Source: Paracoccus luteus
GTDB taxonomy: Bacteria; Pseudomonadota; Alphaproteobacteria; Rhodobacterales; Rhodobacteraceae
Length of the DNA stretch: 64,000 bases
Assembly (NCBI RefSeq): GCF_004522155.1
Contig: NZ_SDEA01000012.1
Coordinates: 21,367-85,366 of the forward strand
Reading direction: 5' to 3'
The translations under genes and the position numbers were made by a program. Below the pieces are notes generated by a model, which had not been told where the DNA came from, made no database searches, and worked only from the letters and a program-made list of their open reading frames with translations. How positions within the stretch are numbered: position 1 is the stretch's first letter; each line of letters begins with the position of its first letter. This document shows positions 8,508 through 17,361 of the stretch, piece after piece.

Positions 8508-9986
8508 ATGACCGCCCATTCGACCGACCTGCGCACCCTGCTGAAAGACCCGTCGCTGCTGGAAACCCGCGCCTTCGTGGCGGGCGAATGGGTCGATGCC
8601 GACGACGGCCGGACCTTTCCGGTCCGCAACCCCGCCCGCGGCGATGTCATCGCCGAGGTCGCGGACCTGTCGCGCGCCGAGGTCAGGCGCGCCATCGGGG
8701 CGGCGGCGGCCGCCATGAAGGACTGGGCCGCGCGCACCGCCAAGGACCGCGCGCAGGTGATGCGGCGCTGGTTCGACCTGATGATGGCGAATCAGGACGA
8801 TCTGGCCCGCATCCTGACCGCCGAACAGGGCAAGCCCCTGCCCGAGGCCAAGGGCGAGATCGCCTATGGCGCGTCGTTCATCGAGTGGTTCGGCGAGGAG
8901 GCCAAGCGCGTCTATGGCGAGACGATCCCCGGCCACATGCCCGACAAGCGCCTGACCGTGCTGCGCCAGCCGATCGGGGTCGTCGGCTCGATCACGCCCT
9001 GGAACTTTCCCAACGCCATGATCACCCGCAAATGCGGCCCGGCGCTGGCCGTCGGCTGCGGCTTTGTCGCCCGTCCGGCCGCCGAAACGCCGCTGTCGGC
9101 GCTGGCGCTGGCCGTGCTGGGGGAACGCGCGGGGCTGCCCAAGGGCATCCTGTCGGTCGTGACCTCGTCGCGGTCGTCCGACATCGGGAAAGAGTTCTGC
9201 GAGAACCCGGCGGTGCGAAAGTTGACCTTCACCGGATCGACCGAGGTCGGGCGCATCCTGCTGCGGCAGGCGGCGGATCAGGTGCTGAAATGCTCGATGG
9301 AGCTGGGCGGCAACGCACCCTTCATCGTCTTCGACGACGCCGACCTGGACGCGGCGGTCGATGGCGCGATGGCGTCCAAGTTCCGCAACAACGGCCAGAC
9401 CTGCGTCTGCGCCAACCGCATCTATGTGCAGGCGGGCGTCTATGACGAGTTCGCCCGGCGGCTGGCCAAGGCGGTGGACAAGCTGACCGTGGGCGACGGG
9501 CTGAAGGACGGGACCACCACCGGCCCGCTGATCAACGCCGACGCGGTGGAAAAGGTCGAGGAGCATATCGCCGACGCGCTGGACCGCGGCGCGCAGGTCG
9601 TCACGGGCGGCAAGCGCCACGACCTGGGCGGCTCGTTCTTCCAGCCGACGGTGGTGACGGGGGTTCCGGCGGACGCCAAGGTCGCGACCGAGGAAACCTT
9701 TGGCCCCCTTGCGCCCCTGTTCCGCTTCGACACCGAGGACGAGGTGGTCGCCAAGGCCAACGACACGATCTTCGGCCTTGCCGCCTATTTCTATGCCCGC
9801 GACATCGGCCGCATCACGCGCGTTCAGGAATCGCTGGAATACGGCATCGTCGGCGTGAACACCGGCATCATCTCGACCGAGGTCGCCCCCTTCGGCGGCG
9901 TCAAGCAATCGGGGCTGGGCCGCGAGGGGTCGCGCCACGGGATCGAGGACTATCTGGAACTGAAATACGTCTGCCTGTCGGTTTGA
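8508..9986 (+). CDS. gabD: NAD(P)-dependent succinate-semialdehyde dehydrogenase
   Basis: 492 residues, the usual length for the aldehyde dehydrogenase superfamily. PWNFPNAMITRK is the cofactor-binding segment. FTGSTEVGR and MELGGNAPFIVF carry the general-base Glu, and NNGQTCVCANRI carries the catalytic Cys. ETFGPLAPLFRF and the C-terminal GGVKQSGLGREGSRHGIEDYLE are typical of GabD, which oxidises succinate semialdehyde to succinate in GABA breakdown. No gabT or gabP lies alongside, so the exact substrate is inferred from similarity. The start at 8508 was chosen because the upstream in-frame codons do not look like coding sequence. Confidence 0.88.
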   Translation: MTAHSTDLRTLLKDPSLLETRAFVAGEWVDADDGRTFPVRNPARGDVIAEVADLSRAEVRRAIGAAAAAMKDWAARTAKDRAQVMRRWFDLMMANQDDLARILTAEQGKPLPEAKGEIAYGASFIEWFGEEAKRVYGETIPGHMPDKRLTVLRQPIGVVGSITPWNFPNAMITRKCGPALAVGCGFVARPAAETPLSALALAVLGERAGLPKGILSVVTSSRSSDIGKEFCENPAVRKLTFTGSTEVGRILLRQAADQVLKCSMELGGNAPFIVFDDADLDAAVDGAMASKFRNNGQTCVCANRIYVQAGVYDEFARRLAKAVDKLTVGDGLKDGTTTGPLINADAVEKVEEHIADALDRGAQVVTGGKRHDLGGSFFQPTVVTGVPADAKVATEETFGPLAPLFRFDTEDEVVAKANDTIFGLAAYFYARDIGRITRVQESLEYGIVGVNTGIISTEVAPFGGVKQSGLGREGSRHGIEDYLELKYVCLSV

Positions 9987-10300
9987 TCGGGGGCGGGGCG
10001 GATTTCAAAATGGCGTTCGCCCTTGAGAACGGGGCGGCCTTGGAACTGCCTGCCAGGCTGATCGGGGCGGCCTTGGAGCTGCCTGCCAGGCTGATCGAGG
10101 GGGGCGGGGAACGGTCCCCGCCATGTCTGCCGGTCTCGTCGGCGTAAGGGGAAGCCCTGATCGGGACAGGGGAGGTCCTGAGGACAGGGCGCCCCTCCGC
10201 CCTGCTTGCCTGCTTGATGGACGGGGCGGGGGGCAGATCCCGCCACGCCTGTCGGTCTGACCGGGGGCGGAGGACAGCCTCACCGTGCCCGCCTGTCCGA
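9987..10300. repeat. degenerate repeat-filled convergent gap after gabD
   Basis: There are two near-identical 33-bp units at 10031-10063 and 10064-10096 (GGGGCGGCCTTGGA.CTGCCTGCCAGGCTGATC). Weaker copies of the TGATCGGGG motif lie at 9984 (the gabD stop itself), 10059, 10092, 10158, 10215 and 10258. A hairpin GGCGGGGA-ACGG-TCCCCGCC lies at 10103-10122. No coding potential is visible. The motif repeated is the stop-codon context of gabD. Confidence 0.7.
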
Positions 10301-10302
10301 CC

Positions 10303-10322
10303 GGGGGGGGACCGTCCCCCCG
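10303..10322 (-). terminator. possible terminator of the RTX protease gene
   Basis: A G-run and C-run form a 7-bp stem with a 3-base loop (GGGGGGA-CCG-TCCCCCC) just beyond the stop of the protease gene at 10336. There is no T-run, so this is a plausible but not typical intrinsic terminator. Confidence 0.4.
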
Positions 10323-10335
10323 ATCGGACGGAATC

Positions 10336-12525
10336 TCAGATCAGGATCAGATCGTCGTGCAACGAGGCGGTGGTCGCCCCGTCGATGACCAGCCGCGCGC
10401 CGTTGATCCACAGGCTGACGCCGGTGGCGGTCTCGACCGCGCCGGCCAGCACGTCGGCGGCGGTCACGCCGGCCCGCCCGGTCACGATCCGCAGCACGTC
10501 CACGTCGTCCTGCCAGTCGGCGATGCGGCCGCCGCTGCCGGCGCGGAACTGGAACACGTCCGCGCCGCCGCCGCCGGAGATCACATCCCAGCCGCCGCCG
10601 CCGTCGATGACATTGCCCGCGCCATTGCCGACGATGGTGTTGGACAGCGCATTGCCCATCACGCGCGATGCGGCGGTGCCGGTCAGGGTGGCGTGTTCGA
10701 CATGCGCGCCCAGCACGAGGTCGCCGGCGCTGAGGATGCGATCGATGCCGCCGCCCGCCACCTCGACCACGGTGTCGGCCGAATCCTTGACATAGACGTC
10801 GTTGCCCGCGCCGCCCACCAGCCGGTCGGCACCCAGGCCGCCGGTCAGCGTGTCGTTCCCGGCCATGCCGGTCAGCGTGTCGGCCCCTGCCCCGCCCAGC
10901 AGCCGGTTCGCCGCCCCGTTCCCCAGCAGCCAGTTGTTCAGCACGTTGCCGGTGCCGGTCACGGCCCCCGCCAGCAGCTGCAGGTTTTCCAGATGCGCGC
11001 CCAGCGTCAGGTTCAACGCCGTCTGCACCGTGTCGGTGCCGGCGTTCGCAAGCTCGACCACCGTGTCGCCCGGGGTCACGATGAACAGGTCGTCGCCCAT
11101 CCCGCCGGCCAGCCGGTCGGTTCCCGCGCCGCCGATCAGCGTGTCGGCGCCCAGCCCCCCCTGCAGGGTGTCGGCGCCGCCGTTCCCCAGGATGCGGTTG
11201 CCCGCGGCATTGCCCCAGACCGCGTCGGCCCCCGATCCGCAGGACAGGTTCTCGATCACCGTGCCGCGCGCGATGGACAGGTTCCCGACCAGCCCATAAC
11301 AGCTGGAGACGGTCCCCCCCGTCATGCTGACGCGCTGCGCCTGGGCGTCGTTGGCCAGGTTCAGCAGATCGACGCCGCCCTGGTCCAGGATCGTCATGGT
11401 GATGTCGGCGCCATTGGCCATCATCCGCGAGGCGATGCCCATCGCGCCCCCGACATTCGCCCCCGCCCCCCAGACGTTGTCGCCCGCGAACAGGTTGCGC
11501 GGCGCGCCGTAAAGTTCCTGCACCGCCAGGATGTCGGCGATCATCGGCGTCACGACATAGGCGCGGGACGCATCGACCCAGGTGTTGTCCAGCTGGTCGA
11601 AATACGACATCACCGTCGCCTGCCAGCTGTCGTTGGCATAAAGCGCATCGGTCGCGTAATCGCCGGTGCCGTTGTAAAGCCCGGCGTGGCCCAGACCCAG
11701 CGCGTGCCCGATCTCGTGGATATAGGTCTGGTATTCATAGCTGTTATAGCCCGTGCCGGGGCTGTCGAACCAGTATTGCGGGATGCGGACCAGCGCCTGG
11801 GTGTCATAGCCGCCCGACGACCGCAGGACGGTGGAATAGGCCCCCTGCCCGTCGTCGACCTCGTCGAACATGATGTTGGCGTCGCCGTGGGTGACGGCCT
11901 GGAACTGCAGCCCCGACACCTGCGACCAGGCCGACAGCGCCGCCAGCGCCAGATCCCTGGCGACCGGGCGCAGCGCCGTCAGGTTGACGGTCAGCGTGTC
12001 GCCGGCTTGCGCGTCGAAATGGTGCCGGTCCCATCCCGTCGCCTGCCAGAACCCGTCGGTCAGGTAATCGGCGATGCGGTCCATCGTCCAAGGCTGGTCG
12101 GGCGGGGTGATGTGTTCGACCCGCAGCGCATAGTCGCCCGTCGATCCGCCATAGCCGCTGGCGTCGATGTAATAGGTTCCCGTCGTCGTGGCCGTCCATG
12201 TCACGACCGAATTGTCCCAGGTGCCGGTGTCGTCGTTCGACGCCAGCACCCCGCCGCCCGGCCCGCGCAGCGCCACGATCGTGTCGCCCATCGCGTAGTG
12301 GCCGTTCCCGGTCATCGTCACCCGATAGGTCTGCCCGGCGGTCAGCGTGACGGCGACCCAGTCGTGATCGTACGAGTTCGCGATCGTCCCGCCAAAGACC
12401 TGCCCCGGCGCCATGCGCGCGGTGGTCGCCCGGCTCTCCGCCGCATCGCCGGATTCCCAGACCGTAGGCGTCAGATAGGTGGCGAACACCGGGCGGGGTC
12501 CGGCGTCGGTCGGGGAATTGGGCAT
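10336..12525 (-). CDS. secreted RTX metalloprotease, M10 (serralysin) family
   Basis: 729 residues from the ATG at 12525, which has GGAG five bases before it; a GTG at 12594 is the alternative. An N-terminal beta domain like PPC (about 30-135, TYRVTMTGNGHYAMGDT, YYIDASGYGGSTGDYAL) precedes a metzincin catalytic domain. That domain has the zinc site HEIGHALGLGHAG (first His about residue 270) and the Met-turn MSYFDQ. The second half is RTX-like calcium-binding repeats (GNGGADTLQGGLGADTLIGG, GGAGADTLTGMAGNDTLTGG). It ends in a hydrophobic acidic C-terminus typical of type I secretion signals. No signal peptide or type I exporter is adjacent; a tolC-like gene lies at 43054. The role is extracellular proteolysis, by family. 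Confidence 0.9.
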   Translation of the reverse strand: MPNSPTDAGPRPVFATYLTPTVWESGDAAESRATTARMAPGQVFGGTIANSYDHDWVAVTLTAGQTYRVTMTGNGHYAMGDTIVALRGPGGGVLASNDDTGTWDNSVVTWTATTTGTYYIDASGYGGSTGDYALRVEHITPPDQPWTMDRIADYLTDGFWQATGWDRHHFDAQAGDTLTVNLTALRPVARDLALAALSAWSQVSGLQFQAVTHGDANIMFDEVDDGQGAYSTVLRSSGGYDTQALVRIPQYWFDSPGTGYNSYEYQTYIHEIGHALGLGHAGLYNGTGDYATDALYANDSWQATVMSYFDQLDNTWVDASRAYVVTPMIADILAVQELYGAPRNLFAGDNVWGAGANVGGAMGIASRMMANGADITMTILDQGGVDLLNLANDAQAQRVSMTGGTVSSCYGLVGNLSIARGTVIENLSCGSGADAVWGNAAGNRILGNGGADTLQGGLGADTLIGGAGTDRLAGGMGDDLFIVTPGDTVVELANAGTDTVQTALNLTLGAHLENLQLLAGAVTGTGNVLNNWLLGNGAANRLLGGAGADTLTGMAGNDTLTGGLGADRLVGGAGNDVYVKDSADTVVEVAGGGIDRILSAGDLVLGAHVEHATLTGTAASRVMGNALSNTIVGNGAGNVIDGGGGWDVISGGGGADVFQFRAGSGGRIADWQDDVDVLRIVTGRAGVTAADVLAGAVETATGVSLWINGARLVIDGATTASLHDDLILI

Positions 12526-12627
12526 CACGTCTCCGTCGGCGGTTGTGACTGGGGCCACGGGCATGCGCGGCCCGGTCAGGGCAGCCCTTACCACGCCATA
12601 TGTTACGATTCCATTAGCGCGCGGCGA

Positions 12628-13788
12628 TCACAGCCGTTCGATGGCAATGGCCGTGCCTTCGCCGCCACCGATGCAGATCGCGGCGATGCCGCGGGTCTTG
12701 CCGCGGCGCGCCAGCTCGTTCAGCAGCGTCACGACGATCCGCGCGCCCGATGCCCCGATGGGATGACCCAGCGCGCAGGCGCCGCCATTGACGTTCACCC
12801 GGTCGGCGTCCAGCCCCATTTTCTGCATGAACGCCATCGGCACCACGGCAAAGGCCTCGTTCACCTCCCACAGATCGACGTCCGAGCGGTCCCAGCCCAG
12901 CTTTTCCAGCAGCTTTTCGGCGGCGGGAACGGGGGCGGTCGGGAACTCGGCCGGGGCCTGGGCGTGGCCGGCGTGGCCGACGATGCGGGCCAGCGCGCCC
13001 TCGGCCCGGTCCGACAGCACCAGCGCCGCCGCGCCGTCGGAAATCGACGACGAGTTCGCCGCCGTCACCGTGCCGTCCTTGCGGAACGCGGGCTTCAGCG
13101 TGGGGATCTTGTCGGGGCGGGCGTTGCCGGGCTGTTCGTCGGTGTCCACCACGACGTCGCCCGACCGGCCGCGGATGGTGACCGGCACCACCTCGGACGC
13201 GAAACGCCCGTCGTCGATGGCCGCCCGGGCGCGGGTCAGCGAGCGCAGGGCATAGTCGTCCTGCGCCTCGCGGGTGAACTGGAACTGCGACGCGCAATCC
13301 TCGGCGAAGGTGCCCATCAGGCGGCCCTTGTCATAGGCGTCCTCAAGCCCGTCGAGGAACATGGAATCCTTGACCTCGGCATGGCCCAGCCGCGCGCCGC
13401 CCCGCATCTTGGCCAGCAGATAGGGCGCGTTCGTCATGCTTTCCATGCCGCCCGCGACGATGGTGCGGGCCGACCCCGCGCGGATCGAATCGGCGGCCGA
13501 CATCAGCGCCTGCATCCCCGATCCGCACATCTTGTTCAGCGTGACCGCCGGAACCGACTGCGGCAGGCCCGCGCCCAGCGCCGCCTGCCGCGCGGGCGCC
13601 TGCCCCTGCCCGGCGGGCAGCACGCAGCCCATCAGCACCTCGTCCACCGTGTCGCCTCCGATGCCGGCGCGGTCCAGCGCGGCGGCAATGGCGGCCGCGC
13701 CCAGTTCCGGCGCGCTCAGGCCCGACAGCGCACCCTGCATCCCGCCCATCGGGGTGCGGACGGCGGCGTGGATATAGACTTCGGTCAT
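12628..13788 (-). CDS. acetyl-CoA acetyltransferase (thiolase)
   Basis: 386 residues with all thiolase landmarks. The nucleophilic Cys is at about 88 in LNKMCGSGMQAL. NEAFAVVPMAF, GGACALGHPIGASGAR (catalytic His) and CIGGGEGTAIAIERL (second Cys) follow. It condenses two acetyl-CoA or cleaves acetoacetyl-CoA, for polyhydroxyalkanoate, ketone-body or fatty-acid metabolism. No phaB or other PHA gene is adjacent, so a phaA or atoB name would be a guess. The ATG at 13788 was preferred to an upstream in-frame ATG. It diverges from the STAS gene. Confidence 0.93.
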   Translation of the reverse strand: MTEVYIHAAVRTPMGGMQGALSGLSAPELGAAAIAAALDRAGIGGDTVDEVLMGCVLPAGQGQAPARQAALGAGLPQSVPAVTLNKMCGSGMQALMSAADSIRAGSARTIVAGGMESMTNAPYLLAKMRGGARLGHAEVKDSMFLDGLEDAYDKGRLMGTFAEDCASQFQFTREAQDDYALRSLTRARAAIDDGRFASEVVPVTIRGRSGDVVVDTDEQPGNARPDKIPTLKPAFRKDGTVTAANSSSISDGAAALVLSDRAEGALARIVGHAGHAQAPAEFPTAPVPAAEKLLEKLGWDRSDVDLWEVNEAFAVVPMAFMQKMGLDADRVNVNGGACALGHPIGASGARIVVTLLNELARRGKTRGIAAICIGGGEGTAIAIERL

Positions 13789-13871
13789 GATCGCTCCTGT
13801 CGCGGTAACGGGATGGTAAGGGTTTTGCCGTAGGCATGGGCTAAGCACGGATTCGCTGCAAGGGGGCCAGA

Positions 13872-14231
13872 ATGCCGCTGATGACCGAGGAAATGGCTTG
13901 CGGGGTCAGGGTGTGCGTCCTGGAAAACCGCCTGGACGCCGCGCTGGCGATCCGGTTCAAGGACCGCCTGCGCGAGATCGCCGCGCGCAACGGGCCGGTG
14001 ATCCTGCTGGACCTGTCGCGCGTCGACTTCATGGACAGCTCGGGCCTGGGCGCGATCCTGGCGATCCGGCGCACGCTGCCGCCGGACCGGCGGATCGAGC
14101 TGACGGGGCTGACGCCCAATGTCGAACGGGTGCTGCGGCTGACGCGGATGGACATGGTCTTTGTCATCCACCCGCCCATCGGCCCGGAGCAGCCCGAACC
14201 GACGGCCCGGGTGCAGGAGGGCGCGCCATGA
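13872..14231 (+). CDS. STAS-domain anti-sigma factor antagonist
   Basis: 119 residues, a single STAS domain like SpoIIAA/RsbV. The phosphorylatable serine motif is VDFMDSSGLGAILAI (Ser about 56-57), preceded by LLDLSR. Partner-switching antagonists bind the cognate anti-sigma kinase when dephosphorylated. It overlaps the kinase-like gene downstream by four bases (ATGA), a typical coupled pair. No sigma factor or PP2C phosphatase gene is in the window, so the final target is unknown. Confidence 0.9.
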   Translation: MPLMTEEMACGVRVCVLENRLDAALAIRFKDRLREIAARNGPVILLDLSRVDFMDSSGLGAILAIRRTLPPDRRIELTGLTPNVERVLRLTRMDMVFVIHPPIGPEQPEPTARVQEGAP

Positions 14232-14842
14232 GCGATCCCGACCGCGGCAAGCTGCGCGGGTTCATGGCCGGGGGGCGCGCCCCCCATGACCTGATGCGCC
14301 GGGCGGGCGGCGCGGGGAACCGCCGGGACGGGGACCGCGCCCTGCCGGCCAAGTCACGGGGCTGGCCCATGTTTCACCGCGTCCTGCCGGCCGACACCGG
14401 CGCGATCCAGGCCACGCTGCTGGACATGCGCGACCGCTTCGGGCCCGAGATCGACGCGGACGCGCTGGCGCGGGTCGAACTGGTGCTGGCCGAGGTGATG
14501 AACAACGTGGCCCAGCACGGCACCGGGCGCGGCAAGACGGCGGACCCGGCCCGGCCCGGGCGGGCGCTGACCATCCATCTGTCGGTCGCCGCGCACGACC
14601 GCGGCCTTGCCTGCGCCGTGACCGACGACGGCCCGCCGCTGCCGGCCGGCTGCCTTGCCGGCCCCGAGGTCGAGCGGACGCCCGAACACGCCGCGATGGC
14701 GGCCTGCGGGTTCGGCTGGATGATCATCCGCGACCTGACCCAGTCGCTGTTCCATTTCCGCGAGGATCAGCGCAATGTCCTGTGCTTCAACATTCCCGGA
14801 CAGCTGCAACTGACGCCGGAATCGCGCCCTGACGTGGCTTGA
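14228..14842 (+). CDS. HATPase-fold anti-sigma kinase (RsbW/SpoIIAB-like)
   Basis: 204 residues. After an unusual basic N-terminal segment of about 45 residues comes a GHKL ATPase domain. Its N-box is LAEVMNNVAQHG, its D-x-G ATP motif is VTDDGPPLP and its later glycine-rich segment is CGFGWMIIRDL. By family it binds ATP, phosphorylates the STAS partner encoded just upstream and sequesters a sigma factor or other target. Translation is coupled to the STAS gene by an ATGA overlap. The stop-codon context is echoed in the repeat array that follows. Confidence 0.88.
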   Translation: MSDPDRGKLRGFMAGGRAPHDLMRRAGGAGNRRDGDRALPAKSRGWPMFHRVLPADTGAIQATLLDMRDRFGPEIDADALARVELVLAEVMNNVAQHGTGRGKTADPARPGRALTIHLSVAAHDRGLACAVTDDGPPLPAGCLAGPEVERTPEHAAMAACGFGWMIIRDLTQSLFHFREDQRNVLCFNIPGQLQLTPESRPDVA

Positions 14843-15097
14843 AACGGGCGGCGGGCGGCGGGCAGCGACGCGGCACGACGGCGTGAGGCAGGCGGCGGCG
14901 GCTGGCCTGGCACATGCGGCGTGAGGCAGGCGGACGCGGCTGGCGTGGGACGTGAGACAGGCGGCGTGGCATGGGCGGGTGGCGTGACACAGGCGGCGGG
15001 TCGCGGCTGGCGCGACGCAGGCGGCGGGTCGCGGCTGGCGTGACGCAGGCGGCGGGTCGCGGCTGGCATGACGCATGCGGCCGGTGCCGGGCAACCG
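14843..15097. repeat. 28-bp tandem array with degenerate upstream copies
   Basis: Three near-perfect 28-bp units lie at 14986-15013, 15014-15041 and 15042-15069 (GACGCAGGCGGCGGGTCGCG core). They are preceded by decayed copies. The shared T/CGA landmark appears at 14840 (the stop codon), 14884, 14922, 14953, 14985, 15013, 15041 and 15069, so spacing falls from 44 to 28 towards uvrC. There are no unique spacers, so it is not a CRISPR. No gene is visible. Confidence 0.85.
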
Positions 15098-15121
15098 CGC
15101 CCCCGCAGCCCCCGCCTCCGC

Positions 15122-17065
15122 TTATCCCTTGGCGTGGAAATGGTCGTGGATCGTCGCGGCCAGCGTGGCCGAGATGCCGTCCACCGCCTGCAGGTCGGCC
15201 AGTCCGGCGCGGGCCACCGCCTTGGCGCTGCCGAAATGCGCCAGCAGCGCGCGCTTGCGCGTGGCGCCGACGCCCGCGATCTCGTCCAGCGGGTTCGCCA
15301 TCACCTGCTTGGCGCGGCGGGCGCGGTGGGTGCCGATCGCCCAGCGGTGCGCCTCGTCCCGCAGGCGCTGGGTGAAATACAGCACCGGGTCGTTCATCGG
15401 CAGCGCCATCGGCCGCTTGCCCGGGCGGTGGAACTCTTCCTTCCCGTGGTCGCGGTCCACGCCCTTGGCGACGCCGATCACGGGGATGTCCTCGACCCCC
15501 AGCTCGGCCATGATGCCCGCCACCGCCGACACCTGCCCCGCGCCGCCGTCGATCAGCAGCAGGTCGGGCCACGCCTCGGACTGGCGGTCGGGATCGTCCT
15601 TCAGCAGGCGGGCGAAACGGCGGGTCAGCACCTCGCGCATCATGCCGAAGTCGTCGCCGGGCGTGATCTCGGTGCCCTTGATGTTGAACTTGCGATACTG
15701 GCTTTTCATCCAGCCGTCCGGCCCCGACACGACCATGCCGCCCACGGGCGCCGTGCCCTGGATGTGGCTGTTGTCGTAAACCTCGATCCGGCGCGGCGGC
15801 GCGGGCAGGTCGAACGCCTCGGCCAGCCCGTCCAGCAGGCGGCGCTGGGTCGCGCTTTCGGCCATGCGGCGGGCCAGGCTTTCGCGGGCGTTCCGGGCGG
15901 CGTTGGCGACCAGCTCGGCCTTTTCGCCCCGCTGCGGCACGCCGACCGCGACCCGCCGCCCGGCGCGCGCGCGCAGCAGTTCCGCGATCAGGTCGGCGTC
16001 CTCGACCTCGTGGCTCAGCAGCACCATGCGTGGCGGCACCTTGTCGTCATAGAACTGCGCGACAAAGGCCTGTATGATCTCGGCCGGGTTCTCGGCCCCG
16101 CCGGTCTTGGGATAGAAATCGCGGTTGCCCCAGCTCTGGTTGCCGCGGATGAAGAACACCTGCACGCAGGCCTGCCCCCCGTCCAGGTGCAGCGCGATCA
16201 CGTCGGCCTCGGCCACGCCCTTGGGGTTGATCGCCTGCACCGACTGCACCGCCGTCAGCGCCTTGATCCGGTCGCGCAGCGCCCCCGCGCGCTCATACTC
16301 CATCGCCTCGGCGGCCGCGGCCATCTCGGCCGCCAGATTGGACTGCACGGCCGTGGACTTGCCCTGCAGGAACCGCTCGGCGTCGCTGACCAGCGCCTGA
16401 TAGGCGTCGCGGTCGATCCGCCCCACGCAGGGCGCGCTGCACCGCTTGATCTGGTGCAGCAGGCAGGGCCGCGTGCGCGAGGCGAAGGTCGCATCCGTGC
16501 ACGACCGCAGCAGGAACACCCGCTGCAGCTGGTTCAGCGTGCGGTTGACCGCACCGGCGCTGGCGAACGGCCCGTAATAGTCGCCCGTTTCCGACTTGGC
16601 GCCGCGATGCTTCTTGATCTGCGCAAAGGGATGGGACTTGGCGACCAGGATGTTCGGGAACGACTTGTCGTCCCGCAGCAGCACGTTATAGCGCGGCTTG
16701 AGCTGCTTGATCAGGTTCTGCTCAAGCAGCAGCGCCTCGGTTTCGGTGCGCGTCGTCAGGAACATCATCGACGCGGTGTCGCGGATCATCAGGGCGATGC
16801 GGCCCGAATGGCCCGACGGGCGCGCATAGTTCGACACCCGCGCCCGCAGGTTGCGGGCCTTGCCTACGTAAAGCACCGCGCCCTGCGCATCCAGCATCCG
16901 ATAGACGCCTGGGCTGGAATCCAGCCGGCGGCAGTAATCCTGGATCAGCGCGTGGCCGGTCGGCGCGGGGGTCAGCGCAGGGGTCGGGGCGGCGTCGGCG
17001 CGGTCCGCGGAGGCGACGCCCTCGGGCGGACCGGGCGGCGGTTCGGGGGGCAAGCTGGCAGTCAT
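15122..17065 (-). CDS. uvrC: UvrABC system protein C
   Basis: 647 residues. A Pro/Ala-rich leader of about 37 residues precedes the GIY-YIG nuclease domain ([31 protein letters not shown]). This is followed by the Cys cluster region ([26 protein letters not shown]), a UVR motif ([20 protein letters not shown]) and the RNase H-like 5' nuclease domain ([21 protein letters not shown]). C-terminal helix-hairpin-helix motifs complete it ([18 protein letters not shown]). It makes both incisions in nucleotide excision repair. A downstream start that removes the leader is possible. The upstream gap carries a DnaA-box-like site. Confidence 0.95.
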   Translation of the reverse strand: MTASLPPEPPPGPPEGVASADRADAAPTPALTPAPTGHALIQDYCRRLDSSPGVYRMLDAQGAVLYVGKARNLRARVSNYARPSGHSGRIALMIRDTASMMFLTTRTETEALLLEQNLIKQLKPRYNVLLRDDKSFPNILVAKSHPFAQIKKHRGAKSETGDYYGPFASAGAVNRTLNQLQRVFLLRSCTDATFASRTRPCLLHQIKRCSAPCVGRIDRDAYQALVSDAERFLQGKSTAVQSNLAAEMAAAAEAMEYERAGALRDRIKALTAVQSVQAINPKGVAEADVIALHLDGGQACVQVFFIRGNQSWGNRDFYPKTGGAENPAEIIQAFVAQFYDDKVPPRMVLLSHEVEDADLIAELLRARAGRRVAVGVPQRGEKAELVANAARNARESLARRMAESATQRRLLDGLAEAFDLPAPPRRIEVYDNSHIQGTAPVGGMVVSGPDGWMKSQYRKFNIKGTEITPGDDFGMMREVLTRRFARLLKDDPDRQSEAWPDLLLIDGGAGQVSAVAGIMAELGVEDIPVIGVAKGVDRDHGKEEFHRPGKRPMALPMNDPVLYFTQRLRDEAHRWAIGTHRARRAKQVMANPLDEIAGVGATRKRALLAHFGSAKAVARAGLADLQAVDGISATLAATIHDHFHAKG

Positions 17066-17361
17066 CGGACCAAGAAAGTGATTCCTCGGCCCGCCCGCAA
17101 GTCCGGCACCGGCGCAAGCAGAAACCTGTCCACGGAATCTGTGGATAAACCTGTGGAGCCGCTGTTGCCGGAAACCCGGTTCGGCAGCAAAGGCAGGCCA
17201 TCATTTGATCTGCCTGTTTTTTGGGCAGGTTTGCACAAGGTTGTTTTCACTTGATTTTTTATCTCGATGACCGAAGGCGCTGAAATAGCAGGAACTTTCC
17301 TGACAGTTCTGTGACGGGCGCAAGTAAAGTGGACAAACTGCCGCAACGTCGCCCCGCGGGG
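17066..17361. other. uvrC upstream region with A+T-rich patch and DnaA-box-like site
   Basis: TGTGGATAA at 17140-17148 is, on the minus strand, the consensus DnaA box TTATCCACA. Related TGTCCAC and TGTGGAG words lie within 20 bases on either side. About 17200-17310 is strikingly A+T-rich for this genome (T-runs such as TGTTTTTTGG and TTGATTTTTTATC). It must hold the uvrC promoter and the 3' end of the SDR transcript. No gene is visible. Confidence 0.45.

Noticed and set aside
10285..13833. A 1182-codon plus-strand frame over the RTX protease and thiolase genes
   Set aside because: Antisense of two recognised genes; composition is His/Arg/Gly/Gln low complexity with no family.
14986..15069. 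CRISPR array
   Set aside because: The repeats are contiguous with no unique spacers and no cas genes are present.
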